From a virus, in the IMG/VR virus record IMGVR_UViG_3300034072_000758, positions 363,030 to 427,029 of that record: a stretch of DNA of 64,000 nt; one strand, given 5' to 3'. The notes under the pieces were generated by a model. The model saw only the letters and a list, made by a program, of their open reading frames with translations, was not told the origin of the DNA and ran no database searches. Numbering within the stretch: position 1 is the stretch's first letter; each line of letters begins with the position of its first letter. Below are positions 17,922-27,474 of this stretch, one piece after another. The translations under genes and the position numbers were made by a program.

Positions 17922-18506
17922 ATGATGGGTGATACATTAGTTCTTAACACGGATGGCCAGCCGGTGAGCGTTACGCCACTGTCCGTCATGACGTGGCAAG
18001 ATGCTATCAAGTCTATCTGGATTGGTAGCGTAAAAGTAGTTGAAGAATACGACGATTGGGTTGTTCGCAGCCCGTCGATGACCATGCGCGTCCCTTCGGT
18101 CGTCATGACCAAGTATTATATCGACGTGAAAAAGTCTGTCGGTTACAAGAAGGAAAATATCTTCCTTCGTGACCACTATCAGTGTCAGTATTGCCATAAG
18201 AAGTTCCCAGAGCATCTTTTGACAATCGACCACGTACATCCTCAATCCAAGGGTGGTGCGTCGGTTTGGGAAAACGTCGCTACCTCTTGTTCGCCATGTA
18301 ACAACAAGCGTGGGAACAATGGCAGTATCATGCCGTTGAACAAGCCATATCGTCCGTCTTATTACAAGCTGGTCGAACTCCGTAAACAATACCCGATTGT
18401 TGTTCCACATCAGTCTTGGGTAGATTACTTGGATTGGGACGAAAGTAAAATTAAAGTAATCGCAAGAAAAAAATCTTTCCAAAAAGATTTAATACTTGAT
18501 TTTTGA
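17922..18506 (+). CDS. HNH endonuclease
   Basis: 194 aa. Contains CQYCHKKF, then LLTIDHVHPQSKGG, ENVATSCSPCNNKRG. This is the HNH nuclease with the DH pair, the central Asn and two zinc-binding CxxC pairs. Such proteins cut DNA and may be free-standing homing nucleases or serve phage DNA metabolism. An N-terminal region of about 75 residues precedes the nuclease core. Own promoter and probably a very short leader. Confidence 0.85.
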   Translation: MMGDTLVLNTDGQPVSVTPLSVMTWQDAIKSIWIGSVKVVEEYDDWVVRSPSMTMRVPSVVMTKYYIDVKKSVGYKKENIFLRDHYQCQYCHKKFPEHLLTIDHVHPQSKGGASVWENVATSCSPCNNKRGNNGSIMPLNKPYRPSYYKLVELRKQYPIVVPHQSWVDYLDWDESKIKVIARKKSFQKDLILDF

Positions 18507-18524
18507 GCGTCTGTTAACTATACT
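18496..18524 (+). promoter_or_regulatory. promoter with GTTAAC element
   Basis: TTGATT (18496-18501), 17 bases, TATACT (18519-18524), with GTTAAC immediately before the -10 box. The same GTTAAC/ATTAAC + TATAAT-like arrangement occurs before genes at 37701 and, on the minus strand, 50265. Confidence 0.55.
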
Positions 18525-18552
18525 TAATTAATTCCTACGGAGAATTAATTAA

Positions 18553-18777
18553 ATGACAGACAATACTCAAGACAACGTTCCGTCTTTGGAAGTCACCGAT
18601 ATTCAAAACGCTATCAAGATCATTGATTTTGCTTGCGATCAAGGTGCTTTCAAAGGCTGGAACGTCATTAAGCAAGTGAACGGCGTCCGCGAACGCCTCA
18701 ATGCTTTCGCCGAATTTGTAGAATCGCAAAAGTCGGAAGAAGAAGCCGCTCCGCAAGCATCGTCGGAGACCGCTTAA
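18553..18777 (+). CDS. hypothetical small acidic protein, 74 aa
   Basis: Good ribosome-binding site (ACGGAGAATT before the ATG). Mostly helical, with an acidic/Ala-rich C terminus (SEEEAAPQASSE). Ends one base before the next gene, so the two are likely translated together. Function unknown. Confidence 0.65.
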   Translation: MTDNTQDNVPSLEVTDIQNAIKIIDFACDQGAFKGWNVIKQVNGVRERLNAFAEFVESQKSEEEAAPQASSETA

Positions 18778-18778
18778 C

Positions 18779-19450
18779 ATGTCAGCAACAGCAACGCCCC
18801 CAACAAGACACTTGGCCCAATTGGTCAACACTGGCACACGAGTAGCTGTCGTCTACATGCAACTCCCTAACGATCCAGAATATGCACTCGTTGTTGGTAT
18901 CGATAGCCTTCCCCCGGTATTCCAAGACTTCATCACCGATCTTCTGCTGCGTGATGGTCAAAAGGTTACCAGTTTCGCTCAGACTCTTATGGGTCGTCAG
19001 ATGCCGAACTCCACCAAGAGTGTTCTTCAAGGTCTCCATGAATCGGCTCTGCTTCAACGTGTGAGCGTTGATAATGTCATGATGTTGCCGCGCGCCAACA
19101 TGCCGATCCCTCTTCGTGCGATCCTCGAAGAAATGGGTAACTTGACCCGCACCGAGAACTCTACCAAGATCAACCAGTTCATGTTGAATGATCAGGTTGG
19201 TAAGTCTGAAAGCGCTAGGCAGCAAGCTAACGACTTTATTGCACAAGCTCAATTGCTCGAAGCCGATGCCCGCGCCTACCGCGAAAAGGCTTATGCTCTT
19301 TGGCCGGAACTGCGCCCAGCACCAGCCCCTATTTCCCAGCCGATTTCTGAAAGCGAGGTGTCTACGACAACCACGGCGACGAAACGTGCGGCTCCAAAGG
19401 CCAAAGCTCCTGCCGCTAAGAAGAATACAAAGTCTAAAGTTGCCGGATAA
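18779..19450 (+). CDS. hypothetical protein with basic Ala/Lys tail, 223 aa
   Basis: No family recognised. Residues 1-70 look like a compact alpha/beta domain. A helical segment spans about 120-175, and a low-complexity tail (AAPKAKAPAAKKNTK) is typical of nonspecific nucleic-acid contact. Paired with the 74-aa gene upstream. GGAGA before the ATG lies inside the upstream gene. Confidence 0.65.
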   Translation: MSATATPPTRHLAQLVNTGTRVAVVYMQLPNDPEYALVVGIDSLPPVFQDFITDLLLRDGQKVTSFAQTLMGRQMPNSTKSVLQGLHESALLQRVSVDNVMMLPRANMPIPLRAILEEMGNLTRTENSTKINQFMLNDQVGKSESARQQANDFIAQAQLLEADARAYREKAYALWPELRPAPAPISQPISESEVSTTTTATKRAAPKAKAPAAKKNTKSKVAG

Positions 19451-19453
19451 ATA
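19446..19453 (+). promoter_or_regulatory. late-promoter-like box GATAAATA
   Basis: Overlaps the stop codon of the upstream gene. Predicted +1 about 19459, 50 bases before the ATG at 19509. Confidence 0.35.
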
Positions 19454-19508
19454 TGGTACTACTGGTTGAAATACACCAGTAGTATTGCAACATGGTATAG
19501 GGATTCAA

Positions 19509-19802
19509 ATGGAAGATAAAAATTTTCTCAATCACATATTGGCGACCATGTACCCGTTGATCATAGATCAGAAATATGTAATTAGCGCTGACCTTACTGA
19601 CTATACGGGGAAAAATATTATTCTTAGTGGTGACGACACTATGAAGCTTAAAGATAAGCGCTTCATGTCTCGTATTGATCGGATTGCTCTTACCGTCGAT
19701 GTTCCGTTGCTGATGCGTGATTTTGTAAACAACTATATCACTCATATAGAAATGGAAGCTGACGATGACGATGACGCATCAAGACCAACCTTACCTGAGT
19801 AG
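19509..19802 (+). CDS. hypothetical protein, 97 aa
   Basis: ATG 19509 preceded by AGGGA. Alpha/beta N-terminal part, strongly acidic C terminus (EADDDDDASR). Overlaps the next gene by 38 bases. Function unknown. Confidence 0.6.
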   Translation: MEDKNFLNHILATMYPLIIDQKYVISADLTDYTGKNIILSGDDTMKLKDKRFMSRIDRIALTVDVPLLMRDFVNNYITHIEMEADDDDDASRPTLPE

Positions 19803-20163
19803 TGACGCACTTGATGCGAACCCTCATCTTTCAACCGATGTAGATGTGCTTCAAAGAGCAATAATTTCGCTCAAGAATGAAGTGGCTGAGTGGCGAAAGA
19901 AAGCTGCGGAAAACGATATAAACATAAACACTACATTAGAGCGTAAACTTAGTGAAAATCTCATGTTACTAAGAACGATTGGTGATGATTATCACGCCAT
20001 TATAAATTATATGTGTTTGAAAGATATTGTAAAAGATAGCGAAGCTCTCCAAGCCCAATTCGATGAATTGTTTATTTGTTTGTCCCTCGTAATTTCTGAG
20101 GAAGACTACAATAAAAAATTGAAAGAGACCCGCCTAGAGTTATATAGTAAGGCTCGTAAGTAG
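19765..20163 (+). CDS. hypothetical coiled-coil protein, 132 aa
   Basis: Begins inside the previous gene; ATG at 19765 or 19771. Residues 25-70 are helical with heptad character (RAIISLKNEVAEWRKKAAE). Function unknown. Confidence 0.55.
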   Translation: MTMTHQDQPYLSSDALDANPHLSTDVDVLQRAIISLKNEVAEWRKKAAENDININTTLERKLSENLMLLRTIGDDYHAIINYMCLKDIVKDSEALQAQFDELFICLSLVISEEDYNKKLKETRLELYSKARK

Positions 20164-20182
20164 CGTAAAGAGTAAGCGTACA

Positions 20183-21181
20183 ATGACAAAAGCAAGTGAA
20201 ATGATTGGCGATCCAAACGCCAGACTTATTCTCGACCACGGGTTTGTCCGTCTGGTTGATCATATGGGTAGCGACGGAGCCGTTGTCCAAGCCGCCCGAA
20301 CCTCATATGGTGATGGTACTAAATCCGTATCCGCTGACACGGCCCTGATCCGTTATTTGATGCGTCACCAACACACGTCTCCTTTTGAAATGTGTCAAGT
20401 GAAGCTTCATATCAAGATACCGATCTTCGTAATGCGTCAATTGGTTCGTCACCGCACAGCCTCACTGAATGAATATTCCGGTCGTTATTCTGTCATGACT
20501 GACGAGTTTTATGTGCCGGAAGATCATATGGTAAAGCCCCAGAGCCAAACCAATAACCAAGGCCGCGCCGGGGAACTTTCTGAAACAAATGTGGCTGGGG
20601 CGAAGTGGTTCATTCAGACAGCGAATGAAATGAGCTATGACATCTACAAGGCTCTCTTGGGACCAACGGAAGACACCGATAAGCGCGACGTGGTGTTTGA
20701 TCCATATGACCCGAATGACCCGATGTTTGATCCCGATTTCAATGGCATCGCCCGCGAATTGGCCCGCACGGTTCTCCCGGTCAGTAATTACACCGAACTC
20801 TATTGGTGTCAAAATCTTCGCAATCTGTTCCATTTGATCAAACTGCGTTGGGATAAACATGCGCAGGAAGAAATTCGTATTTTGGCGAATGCTATCTATG
20901 ATCTGGTTCTTCCTTTGTTCCCAGCCTCGGTCAAAGCATTTGATGATTATGTTCGTCTGGGTGTGTCTCTTTCCAGAATGGAAAAGGAAATCTTCGAGCG
21001 AATTATTGCTTCGACTGAATCCGCCAAGACTGTGTTCTCGCGCTGGTTGGTGGAAGCCGGTAGCGATAAAGTTTTCGCCGAGAAGAACGATCTTTCGGTT
21101 CGTGAATTGAAAGAGTTCGTTACTGAATGGAAGCTCCCGCTGTACGATGAAGCGGTAGAACATCTGGCCACGCTGGCTTAA
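20183..21181 (+). CDS. thyX: flavin-dependent thymidylate synthase ThyX
   Basis: 332 aa. Converts dUMP to dTMP using methylene-tetrahydrofolate, FAD and NADPH. The ThyX signature RHRTASLNEYSGRYS (RHRxxSxNxxSxR) is intact near residues 88-102, with the upstream helix IPIFVMRQLV. It is longer than many ThyX proteins (about 220-250 aa), with extra sequence between residues 110 and 190. Placed just before the polymerase operon, it fits dTTP supply during replication. An intrinsic terminator follows. Confidence 0.95.
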   Translation: MTKASEMIGDPNARLILDHGFVRLVDHMGSDGAVVQAARTSYGDGTKSVSADTALIRYLMRHQHTSPFEMCQVKLHIKIPIFVMRQLVRHRTASLNEYSGRYSVMTDEFYVPEDHMVKPQSQTNNQGRAGELSETNVAGAKWFIQTANEMSYDIYKALLGPTEDTDKRDVVFDPYDPNDPMFDPDFNGIARELARTVLPVSNYTELYWCQNLRNLFHLIKLRWDKHAQEEIRILANAIYDLVLPLFPASVKAFDDYVRLGVSLSRMEKEIFERIIASTESAKTVFSRWLVEAGSDKVFAEKNDLSVRELKEFVTEWKLPLYDEAVEHLATLA

Positions 21182-21191
21182 TATAAAAAAG

Positions 21192-21213
21192 AAGGGGCCG
21201 AAAGGCCCCTTTT
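21192..21213 (+). terminator. intrinsic terminator after thyX
   Basis: Stem AGGGGCC/GGCCCCT with a GAAA tetraloop, followed by T residues. Confidence 0.85.
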
Positions 21214-21379
21214 CAGTCGAAGTCGTAAGCAAAAAAGCAAGATCACAAGCAATCTTGTATTCGTATCCTACCCGACATCGAAAAATAGTCAACTGAGAAA
21301 ATACATTTAAATTGATTTTCTTTGTTCGACTCCGTTAATGTGGATTAACCATAATTCTTAAAAGAAGGATGAAAAGAAA

Positions 21380-21688
21380 ATGGCTCGCAAGAAGAAAGAA
21401 AAGATCAACGAGGTTAAGGAAATCCTGACCCCCGAAGATACCCGTCGCCTGAATGAGTACGTGGACGCTTCTCTGGCAATGTTCCTCGAAATTGACGACC
21501 GCAAGGAAGCTCAAACCGAGTTAGCTCAAAAGCTGGCCGAAGATTTCGGCTGGGAAAAGTCGGAAGTGATGGAAATCGCCAAGACCGCTTACAAGGGTTC
21601 CCTGCGTGACAAGGAACAAAAGATGGATCGTGTTCGCACGGCTCTGGAAGCTATTGGTCGCGGTTACGACTCCGAACAAGCCAACTAA
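21380..21688 (+). CDS. hypothetical small charged protein, 102 aa
   Basis: Very charged, mainly helical (NEVKEILTPEDTRRLNEYVD; LAQKLAEDFGWEKSEVMEI). Good Shine-Dalgarno (GAAGGATGAAAAG). About 30 bases upstream lies ATTAACCATAAT, close to the element before 16706, and farther up TTTAAATTGATT. Lies directly before the polymerase gene. Function unknown. Confidence 0.7.
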   Translation: MARKKKEKINEVKEILTPEDTRRLNEYVDASLAMFLEIDDRKEAQTELAQKLAEDFGWEKSEVMEIAKTAYKGSLRDKEQKMDRVRTALEAIGRGYDSEQAN

Positions 21689-21723
21689 ATATAACCCCAT
21701 AACCGGACAGGTGGAATTTAAAT

Positions 21724-24495
21724 ATGTATGTTGACGCACTTTTTGATAGAAAAACCGATACTATTCTCGTAGCAGAGAGAGTAAATGGGGTGCGTGAGTT
21801 TGTTGAATACAGACCAGAACATACTCTTTATTATTACCATCCGTCCGGTTCTTCTCGATCCATCTTTGGTGATCCACTTAAAAAGTTTGTCACCAACGAT
21901 ATGTTCAAGTTCAATAATGAACTGAAACGTCTACAAGACAAAGGCACCCAGATTTTCGAATCGGACGTGAACCCGGTGTTCCGTTCTTTGGGTAAACACT
22001 ACAAGGGCGTGGACTCTCCTGTCCTGAACGTTGCGTTTTTCGATATTGAGACCGACTTTCACAAGGAACGCGGGTTCGCCGACCCGAAAGACCCGTTCAA
22101 TGCCGTTACCGCTATTACGGTCTATTTCAGCCATACCGAAAAGATGCACACGCTCGTGCTCAAGCCGCCCACGGTCGATACCGAAGAGGCGTTCAAAATC
22201 TGTGCTGATTTTGAAGATACCGAGCTATACATCAACGAAGTCGATCTCTTGAAACGCTTTTTGGAAATGATCGATGATGTTGACGTATTCACCGGCTGGA
22301 ACTCTGAGACTTACGATATTCCATACACAGTAAACCGCATAGAGCGCCTTCTAGGTAAGGAAGCTCTCGCGGCCCTGTGTCTATGGGATAAGCTTCCGCG
22401 CGAACGCATTGTTATGAAGTTCAACAAGGAATATCAAACCTTTGATTTCCCCGGTCGCCCGCACTTAGATTATCTGGAACTTTATAAGAAACATAACCCC
22501 CAACAGCTTCACAGCTATAAGCTGGATTTCGTATCCGAACATGAAGTTGGCGCGAACAAGACCAAATACACCGGTACTCTGGATGATCTTTACAAAAAAG
22601 ATTTTCGTCTGTTCATCGAATATAACAGAACTGACGTTGGCCTTCTTGTAAAGATCGATAAGAAGAAGAAATTCTTGGACTTGGCCAACCAAGTCGCTCA
22701 CGACAATGGTGTCGTTCTCCGCACGACTATGGGTTCGGTGGCGCTGGTCGAACAGGCTATTTTAAACGAGATTCACGAAATGGGTCTCGTAGCACCAAAT
22801 CGCCGCGTTGAAGAGGAAGAAATCGAAGACCTGTCCGATGATACGGATGGCTTCTACGACGATGAAGATGATGATGACGGTGAAGACGATGGCAAGAAGC
22901 CGGTCGTTGGCGCTTATGTCGCGGTCCCGAAAGTTGGTATTCAAACCGACATCGGATGTATCGACATTAATTCCCTGTATCCGTCTTGTATTCGCGCTTT
23001 GAATATGAGTCCTGAGACTCTGGCTGGACAGTTTATTCCGACTTATACGGACGCTTTTATCAATGAGCGTCTTGCTGTTCTACCTAAGAACAAGAAAGCC
23101 GACGCATGGGAAGGCGTGTTCTTCTGTAAAGAATACGGGCTGATCATGGATGAAGATACCGAGCATCCGATCACGTTGGAAGCTCTGGATGGTCGTCATA
23201 TCACGAAGACTGGTAAAGAGTGGTATGAGTTCATCTTTAATCCAGCCAACCATGTTTGTATCACTGCTAACGGAACCTTGTTCAAAACGGACAAGGATGG
23301 GATCATCCCTGCCCTTTTGGCTCGCTGGTATTCCCAGCGTAAAGAGATGCAAAAGAATGAGCGTAAGTATACGGACCTTCTTAAAGACCCGGATTTAGGT
23401 GAAGATCAGCGCAAGGAATACAAATTCCTCGAAGGTTTCTGGAACCAGCGCCAACAAGCACGTAAGATTTTGCTCAACTCCCTGTACGGCGCTCTGTTGA
23501 ATGAAGGTCTGCGTTTCTATGACGCTCGTTTGGGTAAATCTGTTACTCTGACTGGACGTTCTATTGTCAAGCATATGAACTCCAAGATCAATGAAATCAT
23601 TACCGGTGTATACGACTACAAGGGTGATGCGATCTTCTATTCAGATACCGACTCGTCATATTTCTCTGCCTATCATTTCCGTGATCAATATCTTCCGTTG
23701 GAATGGAACCGAGATAACGTCATCGACATCTACGACATGATCTCGGATATGGTCAACGAGAGCTTTCCGGGTTTCATGAACAAGGCTTTCAACACCTCTA
23801 TGGAGCGTGGTGGAGTTATTAAGGGTGGCCGCGAACTGGTGGCATCGAAGACGTTGTTCATTCGTAAGAAGAAGTATGCGGCCCTTATGTACGACAAAGA
23901 AGGGGATCGCTACGACCTTGACGGCAAGCCGGGTAAGCTGAAAGCGATGGGTCTTGATCTAAAGCGCGCCGACACGCCGAGCTATATGCAAGACTTCCTC
24001 AAGGACATCCTAATGGGCGTCTTGACCGATACACCGATTGACGATCTGTACGAGCGCACCAAGCGATTCCGCGAAGAGTTCGTGGATAAGGACGGTTGGG
24101 AAAAAGGAACGCCCAAGGCAATCAAATCTTTCTCGGACTTCCTGAAACGCTTTGAAACGGGCGACACATCTAAAACAATTCCCGGCCACGTCCGCGCTGG
24201 GATCAATTGGAATCGCATGTGTGATGTTTATGATGATCGTTTTGCCATGCGTTGTACGGATGGCACCAAAGTTATCATGTGTGCGCTGAAAAAGAATGCT
24301 TTGGGTATGGAGCGTATCGCTTATCCGATTGACGAACCGCATTTACCAGACTGGTTCAAGGAGCTTCCATTTGATCATGAGGCGATGGAAGAAACCATTA
24401 TCGATAAGAAACTCGATAACCTGATTGGTGTTCTTGAGTGGGACATCAATAAAACTAAGAATTTCATGGCCGAAGACCTGTTCGTGTTTGAATAA
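21724..24495 (+). CDS. family B DNA polymerase (T4 gp43-like)
   Basis: 923 aa, the replicative polymerase. The N-terminal 3'-5' exonuclease has FFDIETDF (Exo I). The polymerase domain has DINSLYPS (motif A, catalytic Asp about 417), KILLNSLYGALLNEG (motif B) and YSDTDSSYFS (motif C, Asp about 641 and 643). An unusually acidic insertion (about residues 360-390, runs of Asp/Glu) lies between the exonuclease and palm. AGGTGG precedes the ATG. The sliding clamp is the next gene. Confidence 0.96.
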   Translation: MYVDALFDRKTDTILVAERVNGVREFVEYRPEHTLYYYHPSGSSRSIFGDPLKKFVTNDMFKFNNELKRLQDKGTQIFESDVNPVFRSLGKHYKGVDSPVLNVAFFDIETDFHKERGFADPKDPFNAVTAITVYFSHTEKMHTLVLKPPTVDTEEAFKICADFEDTELYINEVDLLKRFLEMIDDVDVFTGWNSETYDIPYTVNRIERLLGKEALAALCLWDKLPRERIVMKFNKEYQTFDFPGRPHLDYLELYKKHNPQQLHSYKLDFVSEHEVGANKTKYTGTLDDLYKKDFRLFIEYNRTDVGLLVKIDKKKKFLDLANQVAHDNGVVLRTTMGSVALVEQAILNEIHEMGLVAPNRRVEEEEIEDLSDDTDGFYDDEDDDDGEDDGKKPVVGAYVAVPKVGIQTDIGCIDINSLYPSCIRALNMSPETLAGQFIPTYTDAFINERLAVLPKNKKADAWEGVFFCKEYGLIMDEDTEHPITLEALDGRHITKTGKEWYEFIFNPANHVCITANGTLFKTDKDGIIPALLARWYSQRKEMQKNERKYTDLLKDPDLGEDQRKEYKFLEGFWNQRQQARKILLNSLYGALLNEGLRFYDARLGKSVTLTGRSIVKHMNSKINEIITGVYDYKGDAIFYSDTDSSYFSAYHFRDQYLPLEWNRDNVIDIYDMISDMVNESFPGFMNKAFNTSMERGGVIKGGRELVASKTLFIRKKKYAALMYDKEGDRYDLDGKPGKLKAMGLDLKRADTPSYMQDFLKDILMGVLTDTPIDDLYERTKRFREEFVDKDGWEKGTPKAIKSFSDFLKRFETGDTSKTIPGHVRAGINWNRMCDVYDDRFAMRCTDGTKVIMCALKKNALGMERIAYPIDEPHLPDWFKELPFDHEAMEETIIDKKLDNLIGVLEWDINKTKNFMAEDLFVFE

Positions 24496-24500
24496 AATTG

Positions 24501-24530
24501 AAAAACCCGCAGTTATCTGCTAGTTTTTCT
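24501..24530 (+). terminator. possible weak terminator after the polymerase gene
   Basis: AAAAAC/GTTTTT closing helix and inner GCAG/CTGC around TTAT, separated by a 2x2 internal loop. Could attenuate rather than stop transcription into the clamp gene. Confidence 0.4.
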
Positions 24531-24551
24531 TTCGTGAGGTAAATAAAAAGT

Positions 24552-25283
24552 ATGCGTAACCAGTTGTTAGATGTGCTCTCAAAGACAGCAAGACTCTTTG
24601 ATGCTTTGAAATTCACAGTAAGTGGAGATCGTGAGATCACCATTATTGGTTGGGACACATCCCAACACCTTTTCGTTGTTGGTACATTGACCAATGATGT
24701 TCCTGAGTTTGCTGGTGATTTTGCGATCACCAACCTGAAACTCTTGGATGGTCTGTTGAATTTCCCCAACTACAAGACTGATGACGCTGTTATCACTGCC
24801 AAGAAGCGCGAAATAGATGGTTCAACAACTATCGAGTCTTTGGAGTTCAGGAATCCAAAGACTAAAAACTTCTCGGATTTTCGTCTGAGAAACACGAAGC
24901 TGATGAAAACGCCAAAGATCGTGAAGCCCGATTGGGATGTCACGGTAACTCTGGATGCCGGTAAGCTGGCTGAGTTTGAAAAATTGGTTTCGCTGTACAA
25001 AGAGTTCGATAAAGACTTTGGCCTCCATATAAAAGATGGCGACCTCTATGCGACGATTGGCACACAATCCAGCGCCACCCAAAGCACACAAATGGTTTTG
25101 GTCGAAGGTGTGGATTCCGAACTCCGTTCTGGCTTGGTTTGGAGCATGGCTATGTTCCAAGCTGTTATCGGTCAGGTCGGCAAGACCCCCACCATTAAAG
25201 TAGCTCGTGGTGGCGTCATGTCCATTTCCACGAAATCCGAACATGGGGTCTACGAATATCTAATCAGAGCAAAGAGAGTATAA
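24552..25283 (+). CDS. sliding clamp, DNA polymerase processivity factor (gp45-like)
   Basis: 243 aa, close to the T4 gp45 length (228). The repeated clamp folds are suggested by two similar beta-rich halves. The start (LLDVLSKTARLFDALKFTVS) and the IREYIKVA-like end (HGVYEYLIRAKRV) are typical of T4-like clamps. It forms a trimeric ring that tethers the polymerase and, in T4, also activates late transcription. That second role fits the nnTAAATA promoters here. Located between polymerase and RNase H. Confidence 0.85.
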   Translation: MRNQLLDVLSKTARLFDALKFTVSGDREITIIGWDTSQHLFVVGTLTNDVPEFAGDFAITNLKLLDGLLNFPNYKTDDAVITAKKREIDGSTTIESLEFRNPKTKNFSDFRLRNTKLMKTPKIVKPDWDVTVTLDAGKLAEFEKLVSLYKEFDKDFGLHIKDGDLYATIGTQSSATQSTQMVLVEGVDSELRSGLVWSMAMFQAVIGQVGKTPTIKVARGGVMSISTKSEHGVYEYLIRAKRV

Positions 25284-25289
25284 AATATA

Positions 25290-25835
25290 ATGTTTAAAAT
25301 ACCATTTAAATGGCTCCCAGCCGCATGGGGATTGAAAGGTAAGGCTTATAAGCAAGCCGAAGCCTATTACAATTTCAAAGAGGGCGAAACTCTCGACCGT
25401 AAACTACTCGATATTGAGTTTGACGGTCAACCGCCAGAAGAGAAAGTTCTGGCACTAGACAAGAAGTATGGAAAGCTTTCGAGCTACGATTACGATCTTG
25501 AATTGATCGAGCAACAAGACTTGGACCTCGATAGTAAAAACCTTGCTATTCTCGAAGTGAAGAAGAAGCACGGTAAAATTCAAGACTTTGAGTATCGCCG
25601 AGACAAAGCTGAAATTGAACAAGAGCCTTGGGTTGACATCATCGATCACGGTTTCGACCCGGAGCAAATGATCAACGGTTTCTATATGTCGTTTGCTTGG
25701 AACTCTCATTGGATCGATCTTTTGAGACGCCACGGATACAACGGAAAGACCGAAGAAGAAATTATCGACCAGTGGTACACCGATGTGTGTAACAGTCAGG
25801 TCCAAAGCGTTTTAGACGGAAAAGAAGACGAGTAA
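25290..25835 (+). CDS. hypothetical protein, 181 aa, in the replication operon
   Basis: Not recognised. Acidic, with an N-terminal patch MFKIPFKWLPAAWG. A repeat-like pair, EEKVLALDKKYGKLSSYDYD and KNLAILEVKKKHGKIQDFEY (residues about 50-70 and 85-105), has a duplicated helix-turn-Tyr pattern. Its stop overlaps the next start (TAATG), so it is coupled to the RNase H gene. Confidence 0.7.
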   Translation: MFKIPFKWLPAAWGLKGKAYKQAEAYYNFKEGETLDRKLLDIEFDGQPPEEKVLALDKKYGKLSSYDYDLELIEQQDLDLDSKNLAILEVKKKHGKIQDFEYRRDKAEIEQEPWVDIIDHGFDPEQMINGFYMSFAWNSHWIDLLRRHGYNGKTEEEIIDQWYTDVCNSQVQSVLDGKEDE

Positions 25836-26950
25836 TGACTACCTACGCTATAGTTGACGTTGCTAACCTGTTTCATCGGGCCAGACATGCGGTGCGAGGC
25901 GACACGTTCACCAAAGCCGGAATGACCCTGAATATTATTTTCAGAAGCATCAAGAAACTATATCGTGACTTCAATGCCGATCACGTGGTTCTGTGTGCGG
26001 AAGGTCGTAGCTGGCGTTATGACCTTTTCCCAGAATACAAGATCAAGAGTAAGTTGAAGCGCATTAATCTGGATGCCAACGACAAAGAAGAAGAACAGAT
26101 TTTCTACGACACAATGAATGAGTTCATTGAGTTTATGAGAACCCAATCTCGTTGTACAGTCCTTCAAGCCCAAGGCGTCGAAGGCGATGATTTCATGGCG
26201 CGCTGGACCCAACTTCACCCGGAAGATAATCATATCATATTGTCCGGCGATAACGATTTCCTTCAATTGGTATCCGATAATGTTTCTCTCTATAACGGGA
26301 TGGAAAATTACCATATAACCAGCAAGGGTGTGTTCAATGAAAAGCAACAGGAAATGTATTTCCTGATTTCGCCATCAGACGGTAAGCTGAAAGTAAAAGG
26401 CACCGTTGAGGACGTGCGTAAAAAGCATGAAAAGGACGAAAAAGCCAAGGTGAAAGCTGACCCCAATTATGAACCCACCCCATTTGAGTTCGCTCCCGAA
26501 AAAGAATGGTGGAAGAAAGCCCTATTCTTGAAGATCATTCGTGGTGATGCCAGTGATGGCATATTCTCAGCCTACCCCGGTGTTCGATATAATGGTTCCT
26601 CGAAGCGCGTGGGTATTCACGAAGCTTGGGAGGATCGTGAAGCCCAAGGATACGCATGGAATAACTTCATGCTCTCGACTTGGGAAAAGGCCGAATATGG
26701 TGGTGAAACCAAGACGGTTACAGTCAAGGAAGAGTTCGCGTTTAACGAAATGCTTATCGATTTGACTAAGCAACCTGATAACATCAAAGAGATCATGGAT
26801 CACGCGATCATCCAAGCGGTCAATAAGCCAACGGTTTCTATGGTTGGAATCAATTTCACCCGTTTCTGTAAGAAGCATGAACTCCCGCTCTTGTCTAAGG
26901 AATCGGATTTCCACGCTCAATATCTGGGGGCTGGATATGGCCGCAATTAA
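25835..26950 (+). CDS. 5'-3' exonuclease / RNase H (FEN family, T4 rnh-like)
   Basis: 371 aa. Removes RNA primers and flaps from lagging-strand fragments. FEN-family acidic residues are visible: AIVDVANLFHRAR near the N terminus, VVLCAEGRSWRYDLFPEYK, VEGDDFMARW and ILSGDNDFLQL, plus the later GDASDGI helix-hairpin segment. An insertion rich in Lys/Glu (about 190-225) separates the two halves. Starts within the previous stop (TAATG). Confidence 0.85.
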   Translation: MTTYAIVDVANLFHRARHAVRGDTFTKAGMTLNIIFRSIKKLYRDFNADHVVLCAEGRSWRYDLFPEYKIKSKLKRINLDANDKEEEQIFYDTMNEFIEFMRTQSRCTVLQAQGVEGDDFMARWTQLHPEDNHIILSGDNDFLQLVSDNVSLYNGMENYHITSKGVFNEKQQEMYFLISPSDGKLKVKGTVEDVRKKHEKDEKAKVKADPNYEPTPFEFAPEKEWWKKALFLKIIRGDASDGIFSAYPGVRYNGSSKRVGIHEAWEDREAQGYAWNNFMLSTWEKAEYGGETKTVTVKEEFAFNEMLIDLTKQPDNIKEIMDHAIIQAVNKPTVSMVGINFTRFCKKHELPLLSKESDFHAQYLGAGYGRN

Positions 26951-27146
26951 AGACTTTTCAGCCAAGGTGAAAAAAGCCAATCTTATTGGCTCCAATGAGA
27001 TCAGGCTTTCGACTAAGGAAGCCATCGATCTCGTTACGGACATTAATGCGGTCCTTGCCGACTTAGCCGAACTCTCTCGTAAGCTACAGGCCACAGAGAA
27101 GCTTCTGGGGGCCGAAATCATCATGGATGGTGGTGAATTTGAGTGA
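26937..27146 (+). CDS. small helical protein, 69 aa
   Basis: Starts inside the RNase H gene (14-base overlap; GGGG upstream). Helical throughout (LSTKEAIDLVTDINAVLADL), probably a coiled coil. Conserved coupling to RNase H is suggested by the overlap only. Function unknown. Confidence 0.6.
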   Translation: MAAIKDFSAKVKKANLIGSNEIRLSTKEAIDLVTDINAVLADLAELSRKLQATEKLLGAEIIMDGGEFE

Positions 27147-27474
27147 CGCGCCTTTGAGGACGGCTTTGGCCGCTACTATCGATGGTTTGTGGGAAATCAC
27201 CACGGCTGTTGTGGATACCGATCCCAACAAAGACACAAATGTATCCCATCTGCGATGGATGTTGGAAACCCTTGAAGAGAACATAAACGATTATCCCACC
27301 GATAAGATTAGTCGATGGATCGGATACGTTCAAGGTGTCATGGCTATGAAGGGTTTGATCAGCGTGAAAGCCGAGCGGGATAGAACCCGCCCGTTATTTC
27401 ATGATGCATATTCGGCAATGGGACAGTCAATCCCGCCTACACTCTCGAATAAAACTGAGGATCACGAACGTTAA
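27127..27474 (+). CDS. hypothetical protein, 115 aa
   Basis: Overlaps the previous gene by 20 bases and the convergent ATPase gene by 38. Helical (LRTALAATIDGLWEITTAVV; SHLRWMLETLEENIND). Last gene of the polymerase operon. Function unknown. Confidence 0.6.
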   Translation: MVVNLSDAPLRTALAATIDGLWEITTAVVDTDPNKDTNVSHLRWMLETLEENINDYPTDKISRWIGYVQGVMAMKGLISVKAERDRTRPLFHDAYSAMGQSIPPTLSNKTEDHER